The notes: generated by a model from the letters alone, not told the origin. A stretch of DNA of 64,000 nt from Ariolimax columbianus (GCA_036924085.1 JAVGWX010000002.1:46990666-47054665), one strand, 5' to 3'. Positions 46,620 to 57,730 are shown, counted from the stretch's first letter. Numbers and translations: made by a program.

Positions 46620-46812
46620 AATTGAATTGAAATCGATGGAAACAGGCCGCACTAATGTAGTCTGGCTAAGAGAACTGGTATCGCAGACAAACCCTGTACA
46701 CAAAAAAAGGTAGCTCAAATCGGATGTATCGGACCGACAGGCGCAGATATCGTAGTCTCGCTGTAAACTGAGATAAAACATCATGACGTCTTTTTCAGGA
46801 TGAAGGAGAAGA
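46620..46812 (+). mobile_element. SINE-A, 3' part
   Basis: TGTAGTCTGGCTAAGAGAAC, TCGGATGTATCGGACCGACA, GGCGCAGATATCGTAGTC and CTTTTTCAGGATGAAGGAGA, in family order. The 3' variant TTTTCAGGA(C/T)GAA is shared with 26334-26624 rather than with the GAGATTGAGAACGAACG form. Confidence 0.82.
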
Positions 46813-46869
46813 ATTTAAAATTGTCCAACTCTATATGAAGCACAGATTTGCAACAATATACACAGCCTT

Positions 46870-47695
46870 ATTGTCATTCTTTCACAGCCTTACTGTCATC
46901 CTTTCACAGCCTTATTGTCATCCTTTCACAGCCTTATTGTCATCCTTTCACAGCCTTACTGTCATCCTTTCACAGCCTTATTGTCATCCTTTCACAGCCT
47001 TACTGTCATCCTTTCACAGCCTTATTGTCATCCTTCCACAGCCTTATTGTCATTCTTTCACAGCCTTACTGTCATCCTTTCACAGCCTTATTGTCATCCT
47101 TTCACAGCCTTATTGTCATCCTTCCACAGCCTTACTGTCATCCTTCCACAGCCTTACTGTCATCCTTCCACAGCCTTATTGTCATCCTTCCACAGCCTTA
47201 CTGTCATCCTTCCACAGCCTTACTGTCATCCTTTCACTGCCTTACTGTCATCCTTTCACTGCCTTATTGTCATCATTCCACAGCCTTACTGTCATCCTTC
47301 CACAGCCTTACTGTCATCCTTTCACTGCCTTATTGTCATCCTTCCACAGCCTTATTGTCACCCTTCCACAGGCTTACTGTCATCCTTCCACAGCCTTATT
47401 GTCATCCTTCCACAGCCTTACTGTCATCCTTTCACAGCCTTACTGTCATCCTTCCACAGCCTTATTGTCATCCTTCCACAGCCTTACTGTCATCCTTTCA
47501 CTGCCTTACTGTCATCCTTCCACAGCCTTACTGTCATCCTTTCACAGTCTTACTGTCATCCTTCCACAGCCTTACTGTCATCCTTTCCCTGCCTTATTGT
47601 CATCCTTCCACAGCCTTATTGTCATCCTTCCACAGCCTTACTGTCATCCTTTCACTGCCTTACTGTCATCCTTTCACTGCCTTATTGTCATCCTT
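46870..47695. repeat. 22-bp minisatellite, about 37 copies
   Basis: The unit is CAGCCTTACTGTCATCCTTT + CA, with two-state variation at several sites (TATTG/TACTG, TTTCA/TTCCA, CACTG/CACAG). It keeps three plus-strand frames open for more than 300 codons each because 22 is not a multiple of 3. Confidence 0.97.
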
Positions 47696-48049
47696 TCCAA
47701 CTCCCTCCCCCTCTCTTTCTCTCTGTCCGCCCCCCCCCCCTTTCCACGTCTTCTTTGCTCCTTGTACGTATGTTTCCAGATAAGAACAAAATAAGTACAT
47801 CAGCAATACAGATTGTGTTATGGTTTTCTCTGCACCGCGACATTAGCCTTTGGGTTGATAGGTTACCAACACGAGGATTACGCTCCCTACCGAGCACGGA
47901 AATCATACTAAGAAAGAGCTATAAAGGCCTCCTCAAACAATATTAGATAAGTGTGCGCTGAAAAGTATGTACAAAAGTGAAAAGTGAAAAGACGAATACG
48001 CAGAATAGGGAGAACCTTTTATTAATTTGAAGGTAGTGACCTATTTTGT
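47696..48049. other. Short unassigned stretch with a C run
   Basis: A C/T-rich segment with a run of ten C lies at about 47731-47741. Nothing else was recognised. Confidence 0.4.
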
Positions 48050-49320
48050 CTGGTAAATGACATATTTGTCTTGTCAGTTATATGTTTGTCTTGTCAGTTA
48101 TATGTTTGTCTTGTCAGTTATATGTTTGTCTTGTCAGTTATATGCTTGTCTTGTCAGTTATATGCTTGTCTTGTCAGTTATATGTTTGTCTTGTCAGTTA
48201 TATGTTTGTCTTGCAAATGATATATTTTGTCATGTAAATTATATATTTGTCTGGTAAATGATATATTTGTCTTGTCCGTTATATTTTTGTCTTGTCAGTT
48301 ATATGTTTATCTTGTCAGTTATATATTTGTCTTGCAAATGATATATTTTGTCATGTAAATTATATATTTGTCTGGTAAATGAAATAATTGTCTTGTAAGT
48401 TATATGTTTGTCTTGCAAATGATATATTTTGTCATGTAAATTATATATTTGTCTGGTAAATGAAATAATTGTCTTGTCAGTTATATGTTTGTCTTGCACG
48501 TGATATATTTTGTTATGTAAATTATATTTGTCTGGTAAATTACATATTTCTCTTGTCATTTATGTTTGTCTTGAAAATGATATATTTTGTCATATAAATT
48601 ATATATTTGTCTGGTAAATTATATATTTCTCTTGTAAATGACCTGCTAATACCTGCTGAAGTATTCATGCAGAAACCCCATTGACAGAAGATCTTTTCTT
48701 TGAAGGTTGTGATTTACTTGTCTTGTAAATGATATATTTCTCTTGCAAATTATATATTTTCCTTGTAAATGATATACTGTCTTGTAAATTATATATTTCT
48801 TTCGTAAATTATATATTTGTCTTGTAAATCTTCTTCTTCTTCCGCGTTCGTTCTGAATCTCCTGCTATGAAGCACTGAACATGGATTTGCAAGTAGCAGG
48901 ATGTAGTCCGGTGAACGGAATGCGTAGTGTCGTTACTCTACAACTTTGCGATACTTGCACACATCGTCTTCGGCAGAAGACTGTCTTGTAAATGATATAT
49001 TTGTCTTGTAAATGATATATTTGTCTTGTAAATGATATATTTGTCTTGTAAATGATATATTTGTCTTGTAAATAGCCCGCCAATAACTGCTGAAGTATTC
49101 CCGTAAAAACCTACTTGACAAAGAATCATTTTGTCTTTGACGGTTGTGATATATTTTGTCTTGTAAATGATATATTGGCACTGTGCATAATATATTTGCC
49201 TTGTGAAAAATATATTTGTCTTGTAAATGATATATTGGTACAGTAAATAATATATTTGTCTTGTGAATAATATAGTTGCCTTGTCAATAATATATTTCGC
49301 TTGTAAATGACAAGTTCATA
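48050..49320. repeat. 20-bp AT-rich minisatellite with longer-range structure, interrupted by a SINE
   Basis: The units are GTCTTGTCAGTTATATGTTT (48060-48230), and GTCTTGTAAATGATATATTT with GTCATGTAAATTATATATTT variants (48230-49320). A non-repeat spacer, CTGCTGAAGTATTCATGCAG followed by GAAGGTTGTGAT, recurs at about 48650, 49085 and 49325, which suggests that larger segments were duplicated. A short SINE-A sits at 48829-48982. Confidence 0.92.
48829..48982 (-). mobile_element. SINE-A, short form, inside the 20-bp array
   Basis: The plus strand shows TTCTTCTTCTTCCGCGTTCG, GTAGCAGGATGTAGTCCGG, GAACGGAATGCGTAGTGTCG and, at the head, CGTCTTCGGCAGA. Array units occur on both sides, so the array predates the insertion or was rebuilt around it. 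Confidence 0.85.
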
Positions 49321-49905
49321 TCTGCTGAAGTATTCCAGTAGAAACTATAAGCCGCCATATCTTCACCAAGTCTGACTAGTGAGAAACTTATTCACACCTC
49401 TACTACCAAGGTGTGCAGATGTATTCTTTATTTTTTCTTGGTATAGTTTCAACATGATGGAAGATTCAGCTATGCCCAACCCGTTTCATTTGCTTCTAAC
49501 AACTTGCCTGGCAGGCTACAGTTAGGCAAACTATAAGCACTTTAAAAAACAACTAATTAAACTAAACCAATATCGATACAAAAAATTATTTGAAAATCAA
49601 ATAAAAATACAACTTTAATTCTTAATTTTCATTTTTTTTCATCGTTTTATTATTATTATTATTATTATCATCATTATTATTATTCTCCTCTTTTCCCTCC
49701 TAGGAAAACAAGTTAATCCCTCCTTCATTCGTGTATAGTATAAAGTAAAATTTAAACACCAAGAAGGCTACTCAACACTCAGCAGGTTTCTAGTCTGCTC
49801 CCCTTTCGGGTACTTGTAACACAGGTGCGTGGTGGAAAAACAAAACAAAAACAACATAATCTGCAGCATCACCACCAAAAACTAACAAACAAATAGTCCA
49901 CGTAC
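49321..49905. other. Intron start downstream of exon A
   Basis: A (TTA)n microsatellite lies at about 49649-49686. Otherwise plain AT-rich sequence up to the GTACGT donor. Confidence 0.45.
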
Positions 49906-50013
49906 TCTCTGCTTGAGCATTCCAGTAGTGTTGGATATCTGGTAAGACGGTGTTCCTCGGCTTCAAGCTGTGCGAGCCGCTAAGAAAGCTGCTCATTAAG
50001 GCCAGATTGGAAC
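49906..50013 (-). CDS. TNRC18/BAHCC1: TNRC18/BAHCC1-like protein, upstream coding exon (exon A)
   Basis: This is a 108-nt internal exon. On the minus strand a pyrimidine-rich tract ending TTATTTCAG precedes the exon, and the donor GTACGT follows it. Only one of the three frames is open, with 2 nt completing a codon at the start and 1 nt left at the end (phase 1 to phase 1). It reads SNLALMSSFLSGSHSL, then VLPDIQHYWNAQAE. From memory, vertebrate TNRC18 and BAHCC1 carry a similar stretch near the amino terminus: a SFL-like motif, a spacer, then an aromatic/Trp-containing segment ending in Glu. Joining to exon B continues the similarity with matching spacing, so no exon need be missing between them. 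The true start codon is probably in an exon beyond the right edge; a Met inside this exon is possible but less likely. Family role (known): nuclear chromatin readers with a carboxy-terminal BAH domain. Confidence 0.72.
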
Positions 50014-50349
50014 CTGAAATAATATGAAAAGGCAGTCAGGTTTGTACTTCCCGCCTCCTGTTCTCATGCGAGTCTCTGTGTAGCCAGGTGTAACGTAAAA
50101 TCAGAATACACGTACATGTCAATAGTAAGCTTGATCGCTAGCAGGTCAGAGGGGCGGGTGCCGCCGAATGGTTGTAATACGGTCTCTTAATCAACGGGAT
50201 AAAGGTTTCAACCATCAGTAGAGCACATGTTTATTTGTTGAAGGTGAAATTGAAATCTATATTGTACATTGTACGGCGACTACACGAGCAAGCGGTAGTT
50301 ATTCCTGGGTTTATAGGTATGAACACCGTAACAAATAGAAAAGGTAGTC
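50014..50349. other. Intron upstream of exon A
   Basis: It contains the polypyrimidine tract of the exon A acceptor at 50014-50030. No further exon was recognised. Confidence 0.4.
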
Positions 50350-50905
50350 TCACAAGAGTAACTGTTGGTTGGAACATGTGTTAGAGATATCATTGTACTA
50401 AGGTTGCCTCACATTTGTAGCTGGTGGTCGGGAATTGTGTTAGAGATATCACTGTACTAAGGTTGCCTCCCATTAGTAGCTGGTGGTCGGGAATTGTGTT
50501 AGAGATATCATTGTACTAGGTAGTCTCACATCAGTAACTGGTGGTCGGGAATTGTGTTAGAGATATCACTGTACTAAGGTTGCCTCACATTTGTAGCTGG
50601 TGGTCGGGAATTGTGTTAGAGATATCACTGTACTAAGGTTGCCTCCCATTAGTAGCTGGTGGTCGGGAATTGTGTTAGAGATATCATTGTACTAGGTAGT
50701 CTCACATCAGTAACTGGTGGTCGGGAATTGTGTTAGAGATATCATTGTACTAGGTAGTCTCACATCAGTAACTGGTGGTCGGGAATTGTGTTAGAGATAT
50801 CACTGTACTAAGGTTGCCTCACATTAGTAGCTGGTGGTCGGGAATTGTGTTAGAGATATCATTGTACTAAGGTAGTCTCACATCAGTAACTGGTGGTCGG
50901 GAATT
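50350..50905. repeat. 59-60-bp minisatellite with two unit types, about ten copies
   Basis: All units share CTGGTGGTCGGGAATTGTGT and TAGAGATATCA. Type A continues with AAGGTTGCCTC and TAGTAG; type B continues with AGGTAGTCTC and CAGTAAC. The order B-A-A-B-A-A-B-B-A-B includes a three-unit block (A with CACATTTG, A with CCCATTAG, then B) that is repeated twice. Confidence 0.95.
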
Positions 50906-50934
50906 GATATGCGCGATGAAAAAAAACCCACCTG

Positions 50935-51110
50935 ATGTCCATGTGGTGCCTCTGGAAACACGTATAGATATCTGCCAAGGCTCGCCTCAGGCCAGAACCC
51001 ACCTCATGTCCAATTGGTGCCTCTGGAAACACGTATAGATATCTGCCAAGACTCGACTCAGGCCCATACGCTACCAAACCCCACCTCATGTCCGTATTGT
51101 GCTTCTGGAA
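50935..51110. repeat. ~75-85-bp tandem repeat, 2.5 copies
   Basis: The unit contains GGTGCCTCTGGAAACACGTA and TAGATATCTGCCAAG, with CCCACCTCATGTCC at the boundary. The third copy fades into a family D-like segment (inverted) at 51110-51260. Confidence 0.88.
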
Positions 51111-51477
51111 AGTGGCTGCGTTACTGCAGTCTGGTAACGAGGTGGGAAGCAACATTGTGATTCCAACAACGATGAACCCGATGAGAAGCATATGCATTGT
51201 ACTACAACGAGAAGAGCTCAGGTCCACCTTCTTCATGGCGCCAATGGATGTAAGAAGTACCACTATACACCCGCTACTACAGGTGATTGATCAATGGTCA
51301 AGAACATAGTTCAATAACCTTCTAAAACAAACTATATGTATCAGTAAATATTACATGTGGATCCAGTGTGGATCTAGGGAAGCAAAGAACAAGCCCACTG
51401 CAACCTTCTATAAAGGTCATAAATGTGACAGAAAAGGGGGTTGTGCATGGGGCTAGCCCTGTCATGTAAAATTGCAA

Positions 51478-51890
51478 TCAATACCTGTCGCTTTATTCGG
51501 GGCATAGTCCATTGACAACCCTCCTCCAGCAAGTTCGGTCTTGAGCTGCCCTTTCTGCCTCTCTCGAGTTGTGGTCCAGTGAACGACGTTCATTTTAAGT
51601 CTCTTCTCTTTGTGATTTGGTATACCTCTCTTCCCGTGTGTATTCCACGTCTGGGCTTGTCTGACCACGTTTGCTTTCCATAGCGTGTGTCCTATCCAAC
51701 CCCATTTTCTACGTTTGATGTGCTGCTCCACTGGTTGCTGCTGGCTCTTTTCCCATGGGTCTTCGTTCCTGATCATGTCTTGCCAGCATATACCCATTAT
51801 CCTCCGTAGACATTTATTGACAAACGACAAATTTTTTTCTGTATTGCCTACTGTCGTTCTCCAAGTTTCTCCTCCGTCCAGCAGCACTAT
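51478..51890 (-). mobile_element. LINE carboxy-terminal fragment
   Basis: The minus strand reads GGETWRTTVGNTEKNLSFVN, then KCLRRIMGICWQDMIRNEDP and HIKRRKWGWIGHTLWKANV. This is the conserved GETW...NKCLRRI...WP..I.N..LW...KRRKW.WIGHTLRK tail of a widespread non-LTR family. The end (RERQKGQLKTELAGGG) is close to a natural stop. It is open over 141 codons but lacks the RT. Confidence 0.88.
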
Positions 51891-53660
51891 GCTGCCTTTG
51901 ACATTGGAATTAAACGATCTTAATTTGACATTAGAATTTACTTCTTTGGATTCTCATATTTCATTTAGTAACAACATTGACTAAACTAATTGGTACATAA
52001 CCTGCTACAGCAAGAACGCATAATGTGCTCTGTCACAGCGTTCCTGCACAGGATTAGCTGTAGTTGTGATTTTATGCTTCGCAAAGAACAAAAAGAGGCA
52101 AAATTAAGCAATCTCCAACAAAAAACAGTTTAATATTTGAAGTCTTTTGCAAAAAGAACTTTGGCGTAGGCTTACTTTAATGGGCCATCTGTGGTAGCTG
52201 GCATATGAGTTAAAGGAAATAAATTTATCAAAATAAAGAAGACTCTTCAACAAACTCCGGGATTTCAGCCTGAAGTGTTTCGTGAATTAGTTGGAGCTCA
52301 GCCAGCATACGAAAATGTTAGCATTTAGCAGGTTTCTGTTGTTTAACACACCAGAGTCATAAACACGAACCAGCCAGCATGTTGGAGCATTAGCGGAATT
52401 CTTCTGTACGGTCTTTCATAAATAACACATTAGCACAAAGAAAAACTACACTACAAGAAAAGACGTCCGAACTCAAAAGTTTTCAACGTCTGCACTAAGA
52501 ATAATTGACTTGAACACACCCATTTATTAATCATTCATTTATAAGTAGTATAGCTAGCAAACTCATGGTTGCTGTAAAGTGTGAACCGTATTTTAGTTTG
52601 TTCTCTAAGGGACTTGTACAGAATTCTTCACTCCTGTTGTATTGCTTCTTCTCGGGATGAAGAAACAACAATACAATTTTGGAGAGCTGCTATTATCAAG
52701 AAGATGAACTTAAATACGCACTTTCTAACAATCTTAATGAATATTATGAACTGGCAGATTAAAATAATTTCCAGGTTTTTTTCATTTCTTTTTCCTTCGT
52801 TTTTTAGCCACACTTTGAAGATTATAGACGACAGCAGTAGAGATTTTAAAGAATTAATTGAAGTGTTTGAAATTAAATTAAATAGTTGTTCATTAGTTAT
52901 GAACACTCGTGTTGAGTTTTTCTCTCAAAATATGATTTATATAACTGGTTTATGTATCTGTAAGTGCCAATTTGTCTTTTCTATAGCAATGTATGACGTT
53001 ATTAATTATGTTACAAAAACGTACATATCTTATGTTTAATCATATTATCAGTTGTACATATGTATCATGTGGGTGTTGGTCCTTCTGGATGTAGCGCAAT
53101 GGAAGCTTTATCAGCAGGCCCACCACTACGGAGATCACATTGTCGATCTCCCACCCCGTTGAACGGGATGCTGTAGCAGTCATCCTGTCCTCTGAGAAGT
53201 TTACCAAGCTGTAAATGGGTACATAAGGAAATGCTCATCCTATCTAAGAAATAACCGAAACCTCCTTAATACAATGACGTCGCCATGGGATCACATTTAT
53301 CCTTTTGTTGCCTCTTCTCAGTCCAGCCGGAGAATAAGGTCAACACTTAAGGTCACCACTACAGCTGGCCTTCTTTATGAAGCTTGCTCCAATGCACATT
53401 TGTTTGCTTTTGCAGCTGTGGTTTCTTTAGCAGTTTGTTTTACACAATGAGGTTGCTAACCCGCAAGGAGAACTCTTTTCGCCTTTAGCGACATGCATGA
53501 ACGTACAGTGGTCCTATTCTTCCCTCCCCAGTAAGGGGCCCATGGATGCATCTTTTTACTTAATCAAGCAGTGATTGGGGCTCACTGTTCTAAATATTCA
53601 AAACACCGAGTCTCAGATTAGCTACAATACTGCTTGTCTAAGATAAATTCATAACATTAT
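51891..53660. other. Unassigned sequence, ~1.8 kb
   Basis: AT-rich. A plus-strand frame of 152 codons at 52581-53039 looks like AT-rich chance sequence, with no domain. Weak relatives of families D and F lie at 53060-53250 and 53340-53450. Confidence 0.4.
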
Positions 53661-53671
53661 CATTAATATTC

Positions 53672-54032
53672 TTCTTCTTCTTCTTCTTCTTCGTTCTCAA
53701 TCTCCCACTACCAAACCCTGAAAGGGCTTAAGTAGCAGAATGTAGTCTAGAGAACGGAATGCGTTGTGTCATAGTTTACAGCTTGGCTGCGATATCTGCA
53801 CCTTTCGGTCCAACATATCCGACTTCAGCAAGCATTTTTTGAGTACCGGGTTAGCATTTCCTCTTTGATCCCTTCTCCTTAGCCAGTCTGCCCTGCTGCA
53901 GCCTGTTATCCAGGATCACCGCGTGGAGGTGTAGAAGGGTCTTGGCAGCTCTGATTCGCTGGCCCTGACGCTAGCAGTCAGATATGGGTCGCTGACCACT
54001 GCAGCTCATGCGTTGCTCAGCATCTTGATCCC
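53672..54032 (-). mobile_element. SINE-A, complete long form, with 11-bp target-site duplication
   Basis: This 361-bp element has its tail (TTCTTC)n on the left and its head GGGATCAAGATGCTGAGCAA on the right (minus orientation). CATTAATATTC lies at 53661-53671 and 54033-54043. It is almost co-linear with 40105-40465. It sits between two imperfect ~60-bp direct repeats (53590-53650 and 54040-54100, sharing GTCTCAGATTAGC and CTGCTTGTCT). Confidence 0.93.
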
Positions 54033-54100
54033 CATTAATATTCAAAACATGTAGTCTCAGATTAGCCACAACATTCCTGACTGCTTGTCTTAGAGAAATC

Positions 54101-54414
54101 AGGTGTCATATCCATTACAGAACGCCGTTCCCATTCAAGCCGACCTATAAGATTCTCCATCATTGACCAAGCTCTCCTGCTCAGTACCGGTTTAACCACA
54201 GAACCTCGGTAAGCCATGTGTCCATCTTCTCATTGGACTGTCTCACCAGCCAGGTACCATACCCTTCAGTGACGCGTTTTTTTTTCTAGACCATTGCGGT
54301 GTTTGATGTGGCCAGAGTATTTATTTCCTAGAAGTATTATTGTTTACCAGCTAATTGTGTTCTATATCCAACACTTTTATGGTATATGTGTTTATCTTTC
54401 TCGCTATCCATTAT
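54101..54414. other. Unassigned sequence
   Basis: No gene, array or element recognised. Confidence 0.35.
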
Positions 54415-55175
54415 ATTTAGAGCACTTTCCTGTAGAATTTTAGCTCGAAGAATTCAATATTCTTCTTTGGTGTTTGTTTGGCTGTCCCTGCTCCGCATCT
54501 GTACATTGATATCGGGAATGTGCAAATTCTCAAAATCTTTACCTTTATCATTTTGTTAGTGTTCTGCCATAAATCTTTCATTTTAGTTAATCTCTGCAAT
54601 GCCATTGTAATCCCTTCTCTTATTCCTTTTTGGAAATCGTTGTTTCTTATATTTGAGCCGAGATTTTTCTCAAACAAATTGTGACATTTTTAACTTCTTT
54701 CTTCTCTAGTACAGATTTAGATCTGGTTTTTTGCCTTATTGGTGTTCTTGGTTCTGCTAATGTTTAGATATAGATTATCTTTCTCGCTGTGTTGTTAAAC
54801 TGGCAAGATTATGTTTCATACCCACAGCACTCTTCGAAAGCACAATTGTATAATCTGCATATCTCAGTTCTGGTATATCACTTCCGCCGATCGTGAACAG
54901 GTCGAGAATCGTTCAGCCTCTCTGACGTGTATAATGTTTTCAATACAAACGTTAAAAAGATAAGGGGAAAGTATGCATCCCTGTCTTTCTCCCTTTCGCG
55001 CCTCAAACCAGTACGATGTCTCTCCAACTATTGTGGCCGTTGCTTGTACTTGGGAAAATGAAAATTTTCTCAAAACAGAACCGACTTCGGTGCACCTGGG
55101 CGAGTCCACGTGTGGTCAATCCCCTTCATTACTGAAAGTGCTGACGACAGCACGAACGGCACGCAGATCTCGCTA
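54415..55175 (-). mobile_element. Degraded LINE reverse transcriptase fragment
   Basis: The minus strand reads IVGETSYWFEARKGERQGCI, then LSPYLFNVCIENII (RT block). A YADD-equivalent follows, ELRYADYTIVLS, in which the second catalytic Asp is replaced by Tyr. The thumb region reads LQRLTKMKDLWQNTNKMIKV and ICTFPISMYRCGAGT. It is broken into at least three frames. It belongs to yet another LINE lineage than the 14- and 38-kb elements. Confidence 0.82.
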
Positions 55176-55749
55176 GCGAATCGTAAACTTTCCTCTGACT
55201 TTAAGTACCGATTTACAGCTGGGACGACTGAAAGAAGCAGTCATACCATGAAAAAACACGCCGTGTCTCTTAAACTGAGCATGACGTTTTTTGAACCTGG
55301 TAAGTTCCCGTTCTCCATAGTGTTTCAGTAAGTTGATTGAGGTGCGTTGAGAACCCCATACCTCTATAGTTATACGTGTCGCCCAGTCATGAACGTTGGT
55401 GTAAACTATGCAGCAAATTGATAACACCGTACACAAATATCAACTTTTCAGAAAATATCAACTTTTCAGAAAATATCAACTTTCCTTGTCCGCAACGTTG
55501 AACCTTCACCAACGCTGCAGCTATGGTTTGTTGTTCTATTTGTTATACAACAAACACGGAATACCCTGTTTCCTTCCTCAGACGAGTCTGATAGTGTTAT
55601 CTAAATCCCCATTTCAGTGAACAACTTCAAGGCTGTAGTTATTTATCGGGGAGACACTAAATCCTTTGTTTTGTTAGGTGAACATGTGATCAACAGAAGC
55701 GGCTGATATAATTCGGAGTACGGTGTGTATGTATATATGTATGTGTGCG

Positions 55750-55781
<32 letters not shown>

Positions 55782-56099
55782 GGTCATAATTTCAGCTCAA
55801 TTTAGTAAATTAATTTTAATTTGAAGAGAAGAAAAACACATACGCTGTTGCTACATTTGCCTTGAAATGTCAGACACACACCTGTCAAATTTGCGGACTA
55901 TAGAGGGATAAAAGTATGGTCTGTAGTTAGGGCACTGGGGAACCAGCACACTACCGATGTAAAGGAACTAAGAGTAATACTCAAAGCTTCGAATGTTTGT
56001 TCGTGACAACGACCACAAGTATTGATGTACACTCGGAAAACATACATGACGAACAACAAACTACACCTGTTCAAGATATTTGCGATACAGCGGATTTCA
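55176..56099. other. Unassigned sequence with small repeats
   Basis: AAATATCAACTTTTCAGA is repeated three times at about 55434-55485. A (CT)n tract lies at 55752-55781. No gene was seen. Confidence 0.45.
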
Positions 56100-56224
56100 T
56101 CTTGCAACATTATTGGCAATGAAGAGGCTGACAGACTGTCAAGGGAAGGTGGGAAGCTACCTCAACCTGATATAGGTATAACTTATCAAGATGCCAAGAG
56201 GTTGACCAGGTGTAGATATTGAAA

Positions 56225-56537
56225 TTTCTTCTTCTTCTTCGTTCGTTCTCAATCTCCCACTACCAAAATTTGGAAGGGTAAGTAGCAGAATGTAGTCCAG
56301 AGAACGGAATGCGTTGTGTTGTAGTTTACAGCTTGGCTGCGATATCTGCACCTTTCGGTCCAACATATCCGACTTCAGCAAGCATTTTTTGAGTACCGGG
56401 TTAGCATTTCCTCTTTGATCCCTTCTCCTTAGCCAGTCTGCCCTGCTGCAGCCTGTTATCCAGGATCACCGCGTGGAGGTGTAGAAGGGTCTTGGCAGCT
56501 ATGGTTCGCTGACCACTGCAGCTCATGCGCTGATCCC
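56225..56537 (-). mobile_element. SINE-A, long form, inserted in LINE, 11-bp target-site duplication
   Basis: AGATATTGAAA is duplicated at 56214-56224 and 56538-56548, and LINE sequence resumes after it. The body is nearly identical to 53672-54032 (CTCCTTAGCCAGTCTGCCCT, CTGCAGCCTGTTATCCAGGA), with an internal gap near the head. The tail is TTCTTCTTCTTC on plus. Confidence 0.95.
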
Positions 56538-56667
56538 AGATATTGAAACAACTGGGAAGCTAAGCAAACGTGTCAACAACAAAAAACAACAAATGATGCG
56601 TATTACCAGCTCAACAGAGGCGAACAGGCGGTAATCGTTTAACTCCGCACAGGCCATGACATAATAT

Positions 56668-56825
56668 CTTCTTCTTCGTTCGTTTTCAATCTCCCGCTAC
56701 CCAGCCCTAAACAGGGCTTCGTAAGTAGCAGGACGTAGTCCAGAGAACGGAATGCGTTGTGTCGCAAGTTTACAGCTTGAATGCGATATTTGCACCTTTC
56801 GGTCCGACACATCCGTCTTCGGCAG
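56668..56825 (-). mobile_element. SINE-A, short form, inserted in the same LINE
   Basis: It runs from CTTCTTCTTCGTTCG to the head CATCCGTCTTCGGCAG on plus. GCCATGACAT on the left and GCCATAACAT on the right are probably the target-site duplication with one change. The head position is the same as in 48829-48982 and 62020-62184. Confidence 0.9.
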
Positions 56826-57284
56826 CGCCATAACATCTATTCAACGTACTGAGGATTGGAAATACAGATCAATGTATCTGGAGCACTCAGAAAATGGCTG
56901 CTGAACATCTGCAACATGATGATCAGAGAAAGCACGTATTGCTATTACCAATACCATTTCTGGACAAGCTCTATGGAGATACTAATAAGCACAAGCCGGT
57001 CACTGCTTTTAGATATATTCAAGTTGGCATCTGAAAGCGTATGAAGGCAAATATTATAACTTGTCCTATTGTTAGTGGTTTTCTAAATTCTATATAGAGC
57101 GTACGGATTTGTTGAATAGTAGGGCTACTGGAAGTCGCAGGTCAAATCTGGGTTAATAGAAGGGCTACTAAAACCATACGGCCAAATATGCGTGAATAGA
57201 CAATAGTCCATAAATTGCGCATTAATATATTTTCGTTCGGTGTGTCACATCAAATGGTAGGCCTACACCAAATAATGTATCTGC

Positions 57285-57730
57285 CTCTAAGACAACAGAC
57301 CTACACCAAAAGATGTCTCTGCCTCCAAGACAACAGACCAACACCAACAGATGTCTCTGTCTCCAAGACAACAGACCTACACCAACAGATGTTTCCGTCT
57401 CCAAGACAACAGACCTACACCAACAGATGTCTCTGGCTCCAAGACAACAGACCTACACCAACAGATGTTTCCGTCTCCAAGACAACAGACCTACACCAAC
57501 AGATGTTTCCGTCTCTAAGAGAAGAGACCTACACCAACAGATGTTTCCGTCTCCAAGACAACAGACCTACACCAACAGATGTTTCCGTCTCCAAGACAAC
57601 AGACCTACACCAACAGATGTTTCCGTCTCCAAGACAACAGACCTACACCAACAGATGTTTCCGTCTCTAAGAGAAGAGACCTACACCAACAGATGTTTCC
57701 GTCTCCAAGACAACAGACATACACCAACAA
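57285..57730. repeat. 38-bp minisatellite, about eleven copies
   Basis: The unit is AGACCTACACCAACAGATGT + TTCCGTCTCCAAGACAAC. Two copies share the variant CTCTAAGAGAAG, spaced five units apart, which hints at block duplication. The frames of 151 and 229 codons arise from it. Confidence 0.95.

Larger units (their letters stand above)
27673..49905 (-). other. Intron between exons A and B (22.2 kb)
   Basis: Bounded by GTACGT and TTGCAG on the minus strand. It holds the I-like LINE with its 14-bp duplication, SINE-A and SINE-B copies, the mariner foldback, two facing RNase H LINE fragments and six or more minisatellites. I found no further exon that would keep the phase. A very short exon cannot be excluded, but the protein alignment across the junction needs none. 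Confidence 0.65.
56100..57045 (+). mobile_element. I-like LINE 3' fragment interrupted by two SINEs
   Basis: Three pieces of one element can be joined. 56100-56224 reads IGNEEADRLSREGGKLPQPD (RNase H end). 56549-56667 reads NDAYYQLNRGEQAVIV and RTGHD. 56826-57045 reads KMAAEHLQHDDQRKHV and FLDKLYGDT. Together they follow the order of the 37784-39917 LINE. SINE-A copies at 56225-56537 and 56668-56825 separate the pieces. Confidence 0.88.

Noticed and set aside
46835..47946. Plus-strand frames of 311-343 codons, among the longest in the window
   Set aside because: They are frames of the 22-bp minisatellite that lacks stops in this orientation. No start context, splice signal or domain.
52581..53039. 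152-codon plus-strand frame
   Set aside because: It lies in AT-rich DNA, has Phe/Ile/Ser-rich chance-like composition and no domain, and sits antisense within the gene region.
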